Positions 9,386-20,700 of a DNA stretch of 64,000 nucleotides are shown piece after piece. The translations under genes and the position numbers were made by a program. The DNA comes from Symbiodinium natans (taxonomy: Eukaryota; Sar; Dinophyceae; Suessiales; Symbiodiniaceae). Every line of letters starts with the position of its first letter. The stretch's first letter is position 1. Location of the stretch: contig CAJNDS010002156.1 of NCBI GenBank assembly GCA_905221605.1, positions 221,001 through 285,000 on the forward strand, in the 5' to 3' direction. Below the pieces are notes generated by a model. The model worked only from the letters and a program-made list of their open reading frames with translations, was not told the DNA's origin and searched no databases.

Positions 9386-12300
9386 GCTTTGTATCTATTG
9401 CTTTGTGTATACGTACTGTTTTATATATTGTTTCAGCACAACTGTGGATGAACGGGAGGCACAGGCCCAGCCACACAATCAAAGGAGCCCACTGCCGGAC
9501 GAGTGTCTGGACACCCTAAACCCTAAACCCTAAACCCTACTGTGCCCGTCCTCGGCGGCCCGGCGGAAATCTTCAGACTCCCAGGCTGCTGCCGTCAGCG
9601 CCTGGGCCTGCCAGGGGCATCCGCAGGTCCGCAGGGGCATCCGGGAATCCCCAAACTCAAACTGAGCCCATAGGGTTTAGGGTTTAGAGTTTAGGGTTTA
9701 GGGTGTAGAAACGGAGGCTTTGGATGCACTAAGCTAAGCTGTCGTGAGTGTTTTGGGCACGAGGCTTAGGCAGACTTACTTTTTGAGGTCAGAGGGGCTG
9801 TGATCAACGTCATCTTGTGCCCTCCAGCGGTGGGTCAACTCAGTTTAATTAAGCATGTGGGCGAGTGGAATTTCTGTAAAACAGGAGCTTCGAAAGTATT
9901 AGCAGAAGCCATAGAAGGCACAAAGGGATTTCCCAGGAGATGTGCAGCTGCTGCGGTTGCCAGACTCTAGACCTTGACAGTGGGAAAACATCTCACGAGA
10001 TCTGTCGCGTTCGGCTCCGAAAAAGCTGGCAGGAGAAAGGCCTGAGTTTGTCGGCATTTTACAGACAGCGAGACGCAGCTTCGGATGTTGAAAGGAAAAG
10101 TGCCAATGATAAGTCTTGAGCTTAACTGCAAAGCCTCGAAACCCTGTCTTCCCAACAATCCCAACCCATATTGGGCTTTCCGAAATTAGGGGCACCTTGT
10201 TGGGATCCTTCCTATTTGGGGATCTATACTGGGGGGTCCCCTATGTTCGTAAACCCCCATGTCCCTTGCCTCTGGATCCGCGGCGCACAGCTTTCGCGGC
10301 TCGTCCATGCTGTAGCCCCATGCCGCGCCGCGCGAGAGATCGAAGCGCAAGGGTCGATTTTGGGTTGTTGTTTTTTTATTAAAGGTTGAGGGTTGAGGGT
10401 TGAGAGTTTAGGGTTGAGGGTTTCGGGTTTAGGGTGCAACCGCCAAAGACCGCTGATGCCTCTGCTGCCTCCGGGATTTCACGGCTGAAGGGCCTTGGAT
10501 CTCGTTCTGGGCGGCTGGGAGGTCGCGAGGGAATGGATCGCTAGGAAGCTTTCCGGCTGAACGCTGCAATTCCCAAGTCAGAGGGTTGGCTGAGGCTGGC
10601 GTATGCAGAGTCAGATGTCTCATGATGTCCCTTCACCCCGACCCTACACTGCGAGGATGGCCCTTCATGCCCTCTGAAAACATATTCCTGAACATGATCC
10701 TCTTATTTAGGGGTTTTTGTTAACGTTCAAAACCTCAAAGCCCTCTGGAAGATATTCCTGAATATGATCCTCTTAAACCGAATAAAGTGTAAAAACGTCC
10801 CAGGGGCCTACCTGGACTCTAAACCTCCACCAGAAACTGCTCCAGGTTGTCGGATTCAGGGTGCCGAGGCCGTTTTGGGACATTCGCAACAAGATCATCT
10901 GTTCGGCACGTGCACGACTCTCGAACTTCACGGCTCTTCAGGATTGCGGAGTTTAAGGCCCAAGGAGCTGCCAAAGACCTGAGGCACATGGGATCCCTCT
11001 CAGAACCTGTAGGTGAAGAATGTGAAGAAGAACCAAGGGGTTCTCAAAAGTCTGAGCCATTTTTGAGCAGATAATAATGCTAATAATAATAACAATAATA
11101 ATAATAAAGCCCCGGAACTTAGCTGAACTATGCCGGAACTCTGCTCTTCAATGTTCAACATGCCTTGAAGGTGCGCTGCTCCAGCAGGTGCTCGCAGTCA
11201 AAAAGCCTCCCAGGCTTCCGCACTTCTGCATCTGTTTAGGGCTTAGTGGTGTTTAGGGTTTAGGGTTTAGGGTTTTTGGTTTAGGGTTTAGGGTTTAGGA
11301 TATCGGGGCTCTGGAAGGGGGTTGGAACAGCTCGATTTGGTCGCAAGATGGTGCAAGGACCCCCCACATGGGCTTGCAACATCCCAAGAGGAGGGTCCGA
11401 ACAGAGGACCTGGCCACCTTGGAAGCCCCTGAATCCAAGGGTAGCCGTGGGAAGTCGTCGCGGTGTTCTAGGCAAGTGGCATCTGCTGCCAGGCGCGGAT
11501 GTCCTGGAACTCGTCGATCATCTCCTGGCCACTTGGGGATTTTCTGGGACCTGCATCTGCCGAGTTCCAGGGCCCACGTCGTGGCCAAAGATGATATCCC
11601 CAAGGCTGGAACCCTCAGTAGTAGGTCGTTCAATGACGAAGGTTGCTTTGGCATCGGTCATTTATATTTTGGCTCAAGGCGATGTGTGCGGCGACCGCCT
11701 GCCAGTACTCACGTCCAAGAAACTGCAAACTATGCAAACGAATTCAAACCATAAACTATTCTCAACTTCTAACGGTGCAGAATTTTGGCTATATTTGCTT
11801 CATTGAGTTCTGCATACAGCTCTCAGCCCTCCTATGCTCTCTATGGATGCACTGCATACACAAGTTGGCGAGCTGCGAGATAGGACGCCCATGTGAAGCA
11901 CTGTAAAGCACTCCCAAAACTTACCTGGTGCCTGTCGGATCGACGTAAAGGCTGAATGCAAGAGGTTGTTGTCTGAATTGACGACGGTACCCTAAATCCA
12001 AGACCCTAAACCCTAAACCCTAAACCCTAAACCCTAAACCCTAAACCCTAAACCCTAAACCCTAAACCCAGACTTCTGAACCCTAAAGACGCCGGGTCCT
12101 TCAAGGTGTTTCCTCGAAACTGCTCCAGCTGCTGCTCGAAGTCGACCAGCTCTGCCGCGCTGGTCGGCCTGGGCACATGCAATCTGAAGTGGAAACTTCG
12201 GGGTTTAGGGTTTAGGGTTTAGGGTTTAGGGTTCCCAAGGCCGTAGAGTTCAGGGATGTAAAGATGACTGCGATGAGTTGCCAGGGAGGAAGGGGGTGCA

Positions 12301-15300
12301 GGGAGAAGGGGGGGAAGGGGAGGGGAAAGGATGCTCCTTGCTTTCTTAACTGTGTGATCTTGGGTGCTGCTTGGGGGACCGGGGATTGCTGTCAGACCCC
12401 TGAAGCCGCAGGAACTCGAAAGGATGTAAGCCTGGCACAAGGAGGCTTAAGGGCAAGGAGTCTTCAGTCCCTAAAGTCCCCGAACTCCGTTTTCAAGCAT
12501 TTCGAGCCCGCCGCTTCTTGGATAACGCAGTGACCTCAGCAGGCTGTGCCTAAAACAGGCCCCCTTTTCGAGCCTGCACTGACACAACCCCAGAACTCCA
12601 ACGAATCCCATTCAACATCGCTTCAGCCTTGACGCCTTGGAGCATTTTGATGCACTGCACCCTGGAACTTCTGGATAAAAACGTTAAATCTTACCGGTCC
12701 AACACCATTACCTCCAGTTCTCCTAGGGGGACCGGGTAGTTTTCCTCTTTAATTGTCGAAGCCCATTCATCCACAGACGGCGCTGCAAAAGCGCCTCCAC
12801 TTTCAACGACGGTCGAGCTACAATCAAAAGATGCAAGGCGATCCCTCCCCCTAAACCCTAAACCCTACACCCAAACCCTAAACCAAACCCTAAGCTCTAT
12901 GCCTGCAAGGATAGCAAGTGGGGGAGGTCTCAGGAATAACTTGTCGCTGTCGTTCGCCTTCGCGTGTGCGCAGTGGTTTTTACTCGTTGAAAGCTCTTTG
13001 GAAAAGCAAGCTTCCGCCCGCGGGTTTCCACGGACCCTAAACCCTAAACCCTAAAGCTCGCCCTATTTGTTGCCTCCGCGGCTTACGCAAGAGGTGGCAG
13101 CGCAGTTCATCGGCTGCTTCGGGTTGGGCCAGCTGTCTTCAAATCCGCTGTTCGCAAATAGAAGTTCTGTTTGGGACAAAAGGCAAAAGCTGAGGCAGTC
13201 CAGAGTATGGAAGGGAATTCCGGGTTCAAGGATGCAGGGCTCTGAGGTAATTGTAGGTTTGAAGGCTTTTGGATTCTCTGGATCTGTTGCAAAGGTTTGC
13301 GCTGCACCTCTCAAATCAATCTTCAGTACCGCATCAGACGGACGCAGGTTCCGTCACCTTCCCAACTGCCCCATACCCTCAAACCCAGGGTTTGGAACTC
13401 AAAAATTGGGGTTTCAAAGCAGACGTCAGCGCTCCTGAGCTTAGAACTACAGGGCGGGAGCGAAAGACGCATGTTTGGGATCCCGGATATTTGAGTCTTT
13501 TGGCACACAACCGCAAAAAAAAAACGTCGTGTGGTGTACATGCGTCGCCGCCGAGCTGAGGATCTGGCAATGTTGTCGAAGCTCTTGCAGAGCCTCTGAG
13601 CGTCGTGTTTGGAAGTTCGCAGAGAAGATTTCAGAGCATCGGGAAGCCGCATCCCCAAACCAACTCGTATTCCACTACAAGCCCAGCTATTTCAGCCACT
13701 GCGCTACTGTGTGCTTTGTTAGACACTCCATGCACGGGGACGCTGCAGCCAAAGAGCCGCTCATTCCTCTCCAGATTCATGCCAACCACATGGTCCAGCA
13801 GCGTCTTCATGCCTGGCACTGCATGGGCTAAAAGTGAGGAGCAGGCTTCAAGGACCTTTAGGGGGGGGAAACCATGGAACAGTCGCCGAAAACAACTACT
13901 TGACGGGTGCGAACCCTGCACCCCCTTCGAGGCAAAAAGAGGAATCTCCTTTAGCCTCACGTCCCAACAGCCTAGCCAGTTCAAAAGCCCCGCAATAGTA
14001 AGCTGTCTAACTGACATGCGCCGAACATCCAAAACCATGAGTGTCTTTTGGGTCTCTGTATGTCTCGGTCACACCTTCTGCATCCTACACACGCCCAGGC
14101 CCCGCGCAGTCCGCGGCCCGGCTGCGCAGCGTCTCGTTCAGCTCCCGGCAATCCTGGCTTTGGTCCATGCTTCAAGGGTTGAGGGTCGTAGACTTTCGAG
14201 CCTTTGGGTTTGTTTTGTGCCTGAGCGATTATTGCTTGGTGTGGAGCCCTGTTTCGCCGCCCTGGATGGCCTTGCACGCGCGCGCGGCCGCGCGCGCGCG
14301 CGTACGAGCCCTGTCAACACTGGCACGGCTGATGCTCCAAAACGCCGGAACGGTGTCGGGGTCCATATCCTTGAGACAGGTCTCGCTGGCGTTTCGTTTT
14401 TTGGAGTATTGCCTTGAGCCGCCATCACGTCTCCTGCCATCGTCAGGTTGGTTTGGGCTTTGCGGGCAGCCGCCGGAACCCCCGTCAAACGTGGTATGGC
14501 AGGCGCAGAAGGGAAACCTGCTTACAGCCATGCCTGTCGCTCCAACAAAAACCGTCTAGCACCCGGTCAAAAGTTCCCCTTCGAGCTCTTGAAAGTGCTA
14601 TTAAGAGTTTTTTGGTGGGAGGCACTGACGTGGGTTCATATAGGTTGTTTATCACTGGATTTTGATCACTCAATTTCTGTGTTATGGATTACGTAGGGCT
14701 TGAATTCTCAGCATCCTCCGTCTCTGAATTCCTTTGTTTGGCTTGGATCTTGGACATGTGGGATTTCTTTTGCTCTGACCTTCGCATCCTTCTATGTTTG
14801 ATCTCGTTGTGGCCTTGGCATTGTCAGTGCTTCTTCGGTTTGTGGGTGCATGCATATCGAGAAGTTGGACCACCCACCTCCTCTACTCAAGGCGTGGTTT
14901 TGCTGATGATGGAAGTGACAGGAAGGGTGCATTCGTTTTGTTTGCTCACTGTCCACTTCTTGTGGGATGGGCGGTGCGCTCACTGACTCTGTGGCCCAGA
15001 CACTGCCCAAGTCAGGTTTACTGCGAAGATTGCTTGAAGGCATCTTTAGAATTCTATGACAGTACATCCAAGAGAAGAAGCCCCCTAGCTTCTCATTCTA
15101 TAGGGTCTGCGCCAGGAATGCAAAGTAAGCTTATGACATAGAACCACCCGCGTCGGAAAAAGTGTCAGCAAATCCTCAAAGGTGTCGTGCGGACAAAACG
15201 CATGTTAGCAAGAAGGAACGAAGCAATATTGGAACTGGTCCTGGCACAAATCCAAAGAATCCAAGCAATGATGGAACTGACCCTGGCCTAAATCCTGGAA

Positions 15301-17049
15301 AAAGGATTATAAAAAATAAGCTGGTTTTTCTATCTGTGCCACCACCAAGAAGCCTCAGAATGCTAATACTGCCAAAAAACCAAGCCAGAGAAAAAGAGGA
15401 CGCATTCGGAGCTTTAAGATCCCGACCACGGTAACCATCTGCATGCGCATCTCGTTGGGTAGCTCGCGCCTTGGCCCAGATGTTCGTTTCTGAGAGGTTT
15501 CGAGATGTTTGGTAGGAATTGTCGATCAAGCCAACTCAAAAGTCAGAAGGCAACAGTCAAATTCCGTGGTGCCGATGGTGAGAGGGATTTAGATGGGGTG
15601 GACTTGCAAGCTGGGAGGTTGAGAGTTGGATGAAAGGTGCTTAGTCACAATTCAAAGGGGCACCACCCAGTTCTGTGGTTTAGGGTTTAGGGTTTAGGGT
15701 TAGGGTTTAGGGTTTAGGGTTTAGGGTTTAGTAAGGAAGGGTCCCCCTTTGTCATGTCCGAGACCGCTGCCGGATGCGCAGATCAATGGCCTCCAGGTGT
15801 GCAATCTACATCCTTGACCTTAAACATGCCCCCAACTCTCCTACAACTCAAAGCCATGGGTTTACGATATTGGGGGTACCTTATTGGGGTCCTTTTTGTG
15901 AGGGGGTCCTACTAGTGTCTATGTGAGAGGTCCCTTTTTTTCTAAACCCCCATGTGCCCTCAAGCCCAACTACTGAAGCTGTGATTGTCTACAAAGGTGC
16001 ATGAGATAAGGTGCTTGAGTCCCGCGATACCTCGTTTACATTCTGTGCAACGGTGTACAATGTACATGTTCAGAAAACTCTTCCCCTAAACCCGAGACCC
16101 TGAACCCTAAACCCTAAACCTTGTCGAACTGCGGTAAGTTGAACTCCCCAGGCTTGCACCCTTAGATGGCTCGAGAACACTACACTCCGAGCGAGGTATG
16201 GCCTTGCCGGCCTCCACAACCCTAAACCCTAAACCCTAGACCCTAGATCCCAAACCCTGAAGATGTTGCGAGTCTCTGGAACTGGAGACTTCGGCCGGTG
16301 CCCAGAACATCTTGGAACAGTAAATGTTGCAAAGTCACCTCTTACAATGAACACAAGATGTGCAATTGTGACTTGTTCTATCGAAAACGATGTTTTGAAG
16401 TGCTTCGGGTTTTGCGAACGGAGAATGAACATGAGAGAGCATGGGAAGGTGGAACTTGCAAAAATCTTCAGACGTCACGCGTGCCCTTTGGTGTTGCCCA
16501 CAGCAGCACAACACGTACAACTCATCCGACTAACCAAGAACCTTCACCAACCAAGCAGCATTGAGATCTAAAGGCCTTGAGGGCATCGACCTTCTCCAAG
16601 TACTTCGGTATGGATGCAGAAGCGTCCTCAGGAAAGCGAATGCCCACAGGGCTCAGCCACTCACCCTAAAAGAATAAACCACGCACGCCGCCAATCGTGC
16701 CTGGATTCCCCCTGGCAAAGCCGCAAAACTGTCAACCCGGACAGGGTCTCCTGAAGGAATTCCTTGATGCGTTCCTCCTCGGTGATGAGGAAGGTATACC
16801 TGGAAGGATTGTCGCTATGAAGGATACTTGCGACCACGTTGCGTGTAGCGTTCTGAGGCGTTCGAAGTCAAGGCGAACATGTGAATCAATAAAAACGCAC
16901 TCTGACCTAAATGACCCTAAACCCTAAACCCTAAACCCTAAACCCTAAACCCTAAACCCTAAACCCGATGAGCTGAGGAGAGCGCTCATCGTAAATCCGC
17001 ACAGCCTGCGACTGCAGCGCCCCCACCCGAGAAAGGAAATCGCAAAGGG
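8047..17049 (-). CDS. Ten-exon hypothetical gene with telomere-repeat introns
   Basis: Exons on minus, in order: 16965-17049, 12068-12168, 11164-11231, 10441-10563, 9536-9607, 9198-9296, 8875-8961, 8656-8673, 8510-8588, 8047-8195. Summed length is 881 bases: two bases complete a codon from a missing upstream exon, then 292 residues and TAA. Donors are GTTTAGG (four), GCATG, GTTGCACCC, GTATAG, GTGGGG and GTTTTG; all acceptors end AG. Telling strings: VRIYDERSPQLI, AELVDFEQQLEQFRG, RLFDCEHLLEQRTF, WESEDFRRAAEDG, MAVGWTIGGFDTRPV, HDRLQILHLRLK and ETEYVRPDFPAH. The product is mostly helical and charged; no family recognised. The 18-base exon and the 9198-9296 exon are the least certain, and another exon could be missing between 12.2 and 16.9 kb. 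The LTR element lies just upstream in the array preceding the first listed exon. Confidence 0.5.
8238..8348 (+). repeat. TTTAGGG array
   Basis: About fifteen units, on the acceptor side of exon 8047-8195. Confidence 0.95.
8482..8870 (-). repeat. Three short CCCTAAA arrays
   Basis: Units at 8482-8509, 8605-8640 and 8832-8870; each lies at the 5' end of a predicted minus-strand intron. Confidence 0.88.
8963..9188 (+). repeat. Octamer variant array TTTAGGGG
   Basis: Some 27 units, mostly the 8-base TTTAGGGG with runs of the 7-base form at both ends and two TTTGGGCG variants. Confidence 0.93.
9333..9385 (+). repeat. (TA)n followed by poly-T
   Basis: Alternating TA/CA tract then 17 T, inside a predicted intron. 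Confidence 0.95.
9510..9705. repeat. Inverted telomere arrays around exon 9536-9607
   Basis: CCCTAAA at 9513-9535 and TTTAGGG at 9673-9705. Confidence 0.88.
10171..10260 (+). mobile_element. MITE-like family A, copy 3
   Basis: Starts TTTCCGAAATTAGGGGCACC and ends TTCGTAAACCCCCAT; about 10 bases shorter in the middle. Confidence 0.75.
10380..10436 (+). repeat. TTGAGGG/TTTAGGG array
   Basis: Eight units, mainly the TTGAGGG variant, next to the donor of exon 10441-10563. Confidence 0.85.
10668..10785. repeat. Repeat family F, two copies
   Basis: CCTCTGAAAACATATTCCTG and CCTCTGGAAGATATTCCTGA, each followed by ATGATCCTCTTA, 71 bp apart. Confidence 0.7.
11236..11298 (+). repeat. TTTAGGG array, degenerate
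   Basis: Units interrupted by GGTG and TTTTTGG; lies directly before exon 11164-11231 on minus. Confidence 0.85.
11468..11551 (-). CDS. Possible alternative exon
   Basis: After GATGCAG the minus strand encodes GQEMIDEFQDIRAWQQMPLA and stops at TAG. It looks like protein but does not fit the phase of the ten-exon model around it; another frame here has a GTGGCC donor. It could be a terminal or skipped exon, or chance. Confidence 0.25.
   Translation of the reverse strand, partial: GPRKSPSGQEMIDEFQDIRAWQQMPLA
11666..11678 (+). other. Spliced-leader relict (13 bases)
   Basis: ATTTTGGCTCAAG equals the 3' half of the dinoflagellate spliced leader, followed by GCG and an ATG with a 74-codon frame on plus. 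Retroposed dinoflagellate mRNAs are known to leave such relicts; a chance match is possible. Confidence 0.35.
12000..12232. repeat. Inverted telomere arrays around exon 12068-12168
   Basis: CCCTAAA 12000-12067 and TTTAGGG 12199-12232. Confidence 0.92.
12850..13053 (-). repeat. Short CCCTAAA arrays
   Basis: Units at 12850-12892 and 13035-13053, about 140 bp apart. Confidence 0.8.
13060..15660. other. No confident gene
   Basis: Several open frames on both strands (for example plus 13067-13438 and 13605-14417, minus 13631-14038) without splice support or recognisable domains. A 42-bp imperfect duplication lies near 15220-15300. GCGC-rich stretch at 14276-14304. Confidence 0.5.
15678..15732 (+). 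repeat. TTTAGGG array
   Basis: Eight units, one shortened to TTAGGG. Confidence 0.9.
15855..15954 (+). mobile_element. MITE-like family A, copy 4
   Basis: Ends are inverted: CATGGGTTTA on the left, TAAACCCCCATG on the right, around the GGTACCTTATTGGGGTCC core. Confidence 0.75.
15960..16690. other. No gene seen
   Basis: Short CCCTAAA arrays at 16090-16120 and 16218-16258, otherwise unremarkable sequence. Confidence 0.5.
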
Positions 17050-17090
17050 CTGAACCAAAGGGGTTAGGGTTTAGGGTTTAGGGTTTAGGG
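16912..17090. repeat. Inverted telomere arrays around exon 16965-17049
   Basis: CCCTAAA 16912-16964 and TTTAGGG 17062-17090. The retroelement is inserted at 17090/17091. Confidence 0.93.
17086..17090. repeat. Target-site duplication TAGGG (left)
   Basis: TAGGG abuts the left LTR end and is matched by TAGGG at 26009-26013. Because the target is itself a TTTAGGG array, the match alone is weak, but the length and position fit copia-type integration. Confidence 0.7.
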
Positions 17091-17377
17091 TACGGGGGGA
17101 CAACCAAGGAAGGAAATCAACTCCCCTAATCGCCCTGAACTTATATTTCCCAGATCGAACCAAGAAACAACCAAGAACACGGATAAGAGCAACCCAGGGG
17201 GAAAGGAAAGGGGGAAGGAATCCACACCCTTACCAAACCCTAAGAACCCAGGCACTACTTTTTGAACTTGTGGCTTTCTGTTCAAGCCCATCTTGAGCCA
17301 AACATGGTTTACGGGTTCATTAACCCTTTCAACTTCCAACACTAACTCCTTTCTACAATACCAATTGCAGCTCCGCA
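17091..17377 (-). repeat. 3' LTR (287 bp) of the retroelement
   Basis: Same length and sequence as the copy at 25722-26008 with one substitution. It is directly preceded on the minus strand by a polypurine tract and followed by TTTAGGG-type repeats, exactly where the insertion target should resume. Confidence 0.92.
17292..17314 (-). promoter_or_regulatory. Spliced-leader-like sequence in 3' LTR
   Basis: Second, identical copy of the leader-like string, in the 3' LTR; the two copies are equivalent by LTR duplication and are not independent. Confidence 0.7.
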
Positions 17378-17385
17378 CTCCCCCT
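17378..17385 (-). promoter_or_regulatory. Polypurine tract
   Basis: The minus strand reads AGGGGGAG immediately before the 3' LTR start TGCGGAG, the expected place for plus-strand DNA priming. Confidence 0.75.
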
Positions 17386-17747
17386 GTCCTAGGATTTCCT
17401 AGGACACATTGGAGATGCAGATCTTTTGGCCAAAAACTGCCATTAAGGCAGCAGCCAGCTGCTTGAAATGCAAGTTGTGGTTTAACGTCTTCCAGGACGG
17501 AATTATAGCACATTGGCTAACCTACTACCCATAGAGAATCTCTTTTCACCATGATCCTCTCATCACTGAAGACTCCTTGGCCTTCTTCACCACAAACCGT
17601 GGTCTTCGCTACGCGAAAAGCTACTGACTTCTACTATCAGGGATTTCCATACCCTTAATAGTAACCACCACATTGTCAGCACATTGGCTGTTCCAGCGCA
17701 CCCGTCTCCAGAAAGAGAAAAACTATCCCTTCATCCATACCATCCAA

Positions 17748-20700
17748 TCACTTCTTTTTCCGATTGTTGGCAATCTTGAGGTGAAGTTGCAGCAGAATAT
17801 ACTCCAGGTCCGAAACTGTAAGAACAGGATCCTGTACGCCCCTTTGAATTGAGGATACCAATCCTTCTCTCTTTGCGTCCTCAATCGCCTGGCAAGATTG
17901 ACCCAGCTCTGCATTCGCAGTGGCAGACCCTGGTGCATCCGCATCAGATGGACGATCCTTTTCCTCAGGATCTTGCACCATTACCACCTCTTCTTTTTTG
18001 GGACTCTGACTTTTCTCCCTCTTCTTTGTCTTTCCACCGACATTTGACTTTGTGCGCGTCTTCGAGGATTTTTCCACTGCAGAAGCCACCACATTGGATG
18101 TTGATCCACCCTTCTCAATGATCGTCGGCATCTTCTTCGGCTTTGGAACCATGAGAGTGTAAGGATCTTCGATAGCTGCAGCTTTCCTCTTCTTTTTTAC
18201 CTTTTTCTTCTCTTCTTCAACGGCAACCTCCGTCTCCGAAGTCTCAACCACTCCTTTTTCGGCAGGAATATCCTTGCTGGACTCCCTTTCTAGGGATCTC
18301 TTTTTACCTCTTTTGGGATCCTTTTCCTCTCCCAAATTGGCTCGCTCATACCATATCCTCAGGTCATTGACCCATTCTTCCACCTCCGCGAGCGAAACTT
18401 CATACGACTTCACTACTTCGAGAAGTTCCAGCACGGTCAACATTTCAGTGGTCCACGAAACCCATACTTGATCCATTTGGTCAGCATCTCCAGTGAACTT
18501 CAGGAGTTTGAACAATGGGTCCGCCTCTGCTCGAGCCAAATCTGGCTTGCCACCGGACAGAAATGAAATCGCCTCCATCAACAGTTCCGTCATCTTGGTC
18601 TCTTCGTCATAAACCATAAAATCCTCCTCATCATCATCGAACTGTTCAGGAGAGATCTCCTTTTCTCCACCATTTGCACCAGACTTTCTCCTTGGACCAT
18701 CCCTTGGGGGCGTCCTTGGAGACCTTGGCCTCTGTTCTTCCAGCGGAACACCATGCTCGAAGACACACCTGTCACCAAATCGACACTTCCCAGACCGAGC
18801 AAACTGGACGCACCTCACACCAGTTGCATCATGCGAGAACCCACAATCCTTTCCAGCGAAACATTCTCTCCCTGCCACATAGTATTTGCACCAATATGAA
18901 TGTAGCACCACATCATCTTCGGAATGGATGAATTTGCAGTCGTCACCGAATTTGCAGCGATCTTTCCCCTTGCCGAACCAATAGCAGAAACCCTTCTTCC
19001 TCTTCTCCAAGCGCTCTGCCTCATACCGGTCCATAGGGCGATTGTGCTCTACATGAACATTGCCATGTACCTGGGGACTGCTCCCTTCACCCGACGTGCT
19101 ATCAGTATTTGGTGCTTGGAGTACAGCTGGAAAACCTGGCCTTGGTCCTACCACCTTCATGATCGGTTTTCCGCCAACTCCTGAGCCATGCTGAGACGAT
19201 CCAAAAACATTGAACATCTTCATGAAGGCCTGTCTAGTGCCAATCTTCTGCACCCTTTTGATTGGACGTTTCATTGCTCCAACCTTGCATCCAGATGCGT
19301 TCAAACGACACAACCTCCGATAACCAACTCTATGTCCCTTCTTCCAAAGAGCCATAAGAATTTTAGAGGCAGTAGCATTCTCCACCTCTACCTTTTCCAA
19401 TGGTCCCTCACTTCCCGGAACAAACCCATCCATATCTGAAGACCTTTCCATCTTTTTTGACACCACTTCGTCGAGGTAGTCTTCCGAGATCCAGGGTAAG
19501 TTCCCCTTAGAGGAAGGATTGTCATCATTGTTTGGTCCTTCACCAGGATACCCTTTTGTGCTGTCAAAGATCTTACCAGTAGTGCGGTCCTGCATAGAGA
19601 AATTCGAAGCCACGCGGGAGTACACTGACCACAAGAAAATCCTTGTGTCCGCCAGTCTTGATGACCCACTGGATGTCTCCTCTTCCGGAGAAACTTCTGG
19701 CGCTTTGCCATCCCCTCCAGTGTCACCACTTGTCTCACCTCCAGCATCTTCAATGGGAATAAGGGATTCATTGTTCCCTTGATCAAGCACCGCACCCTCT
19801 GGTCCAAGAACTTCCAGCACCGCTGTCGAAGGATCCACCTCTTCATCAGCATCGTCGTCCATCCTTCTCCAGAGAGCCTCCAATTGGTCCGCACAAGTCG
19901 CCGCTTGAAGGAACTCCATCAACCGAGCCCTCCCGCGCTGCCAGAGAAATTCCGAAACCATCACCGACCCTTGGGCTCCCAGATTCAGGAATGGGTGAAC
20001 CATTTTGGCTACCCTCGCCATAAGTTCAATATGAACTTCCATGCCTGGACTGCGGCTCCAATCATAGGCAATTGCCTCCATAGCAGTTCCAAACTTGTCA
20101 GTATTCTTGAATTCCCCTTCCAGACCAGGAGACAACAAGGCACCCATCACCGAAAGAGGATAATTCCCCACCGCCGGCAAGCACGGGTTGTCATGGAACG
20201 AATGATGCAGGTCAGTATAATGTCCTTGATCTCTCCTTTGAAAAAGGAGTGCTCCAGTCCCTAGCTGGGCATTCATTTCATCCACTTGAACCATTTCAGC
20301 ACATATCCTCTGTGCCATGTACGCCATTGCTGGCCAGACGGAACGATCGGTAAGACCGCGACGCATAACCCAATCAGTTGTTGGCGACTGAATCAGCGTC
20401 CTTGGATCATACACCAGAACAACCATCGCACCGTCACCCATTGACTGATCAGCATCGTCCTCCAGTGCCAGGTTCTCATCCTGTTCGCTTGCACCCTCGG
20501 ATGACATGCTAATAACCAAATTTCGATCCATCTTATTGGACCCTTTTTGGCAGTCTCTTTGCCCCACCGGCAACTTGCCAACTGCAACCTTCCAATAAAT
20601 CCGAGTCAGAAGGCCTTTAACCAGCAATTGCTGAAGGTCACTCCTCACCGGACCACCATCCAATATCTTCGCATCATCACCACGGAGGTCATTGCTCCCA

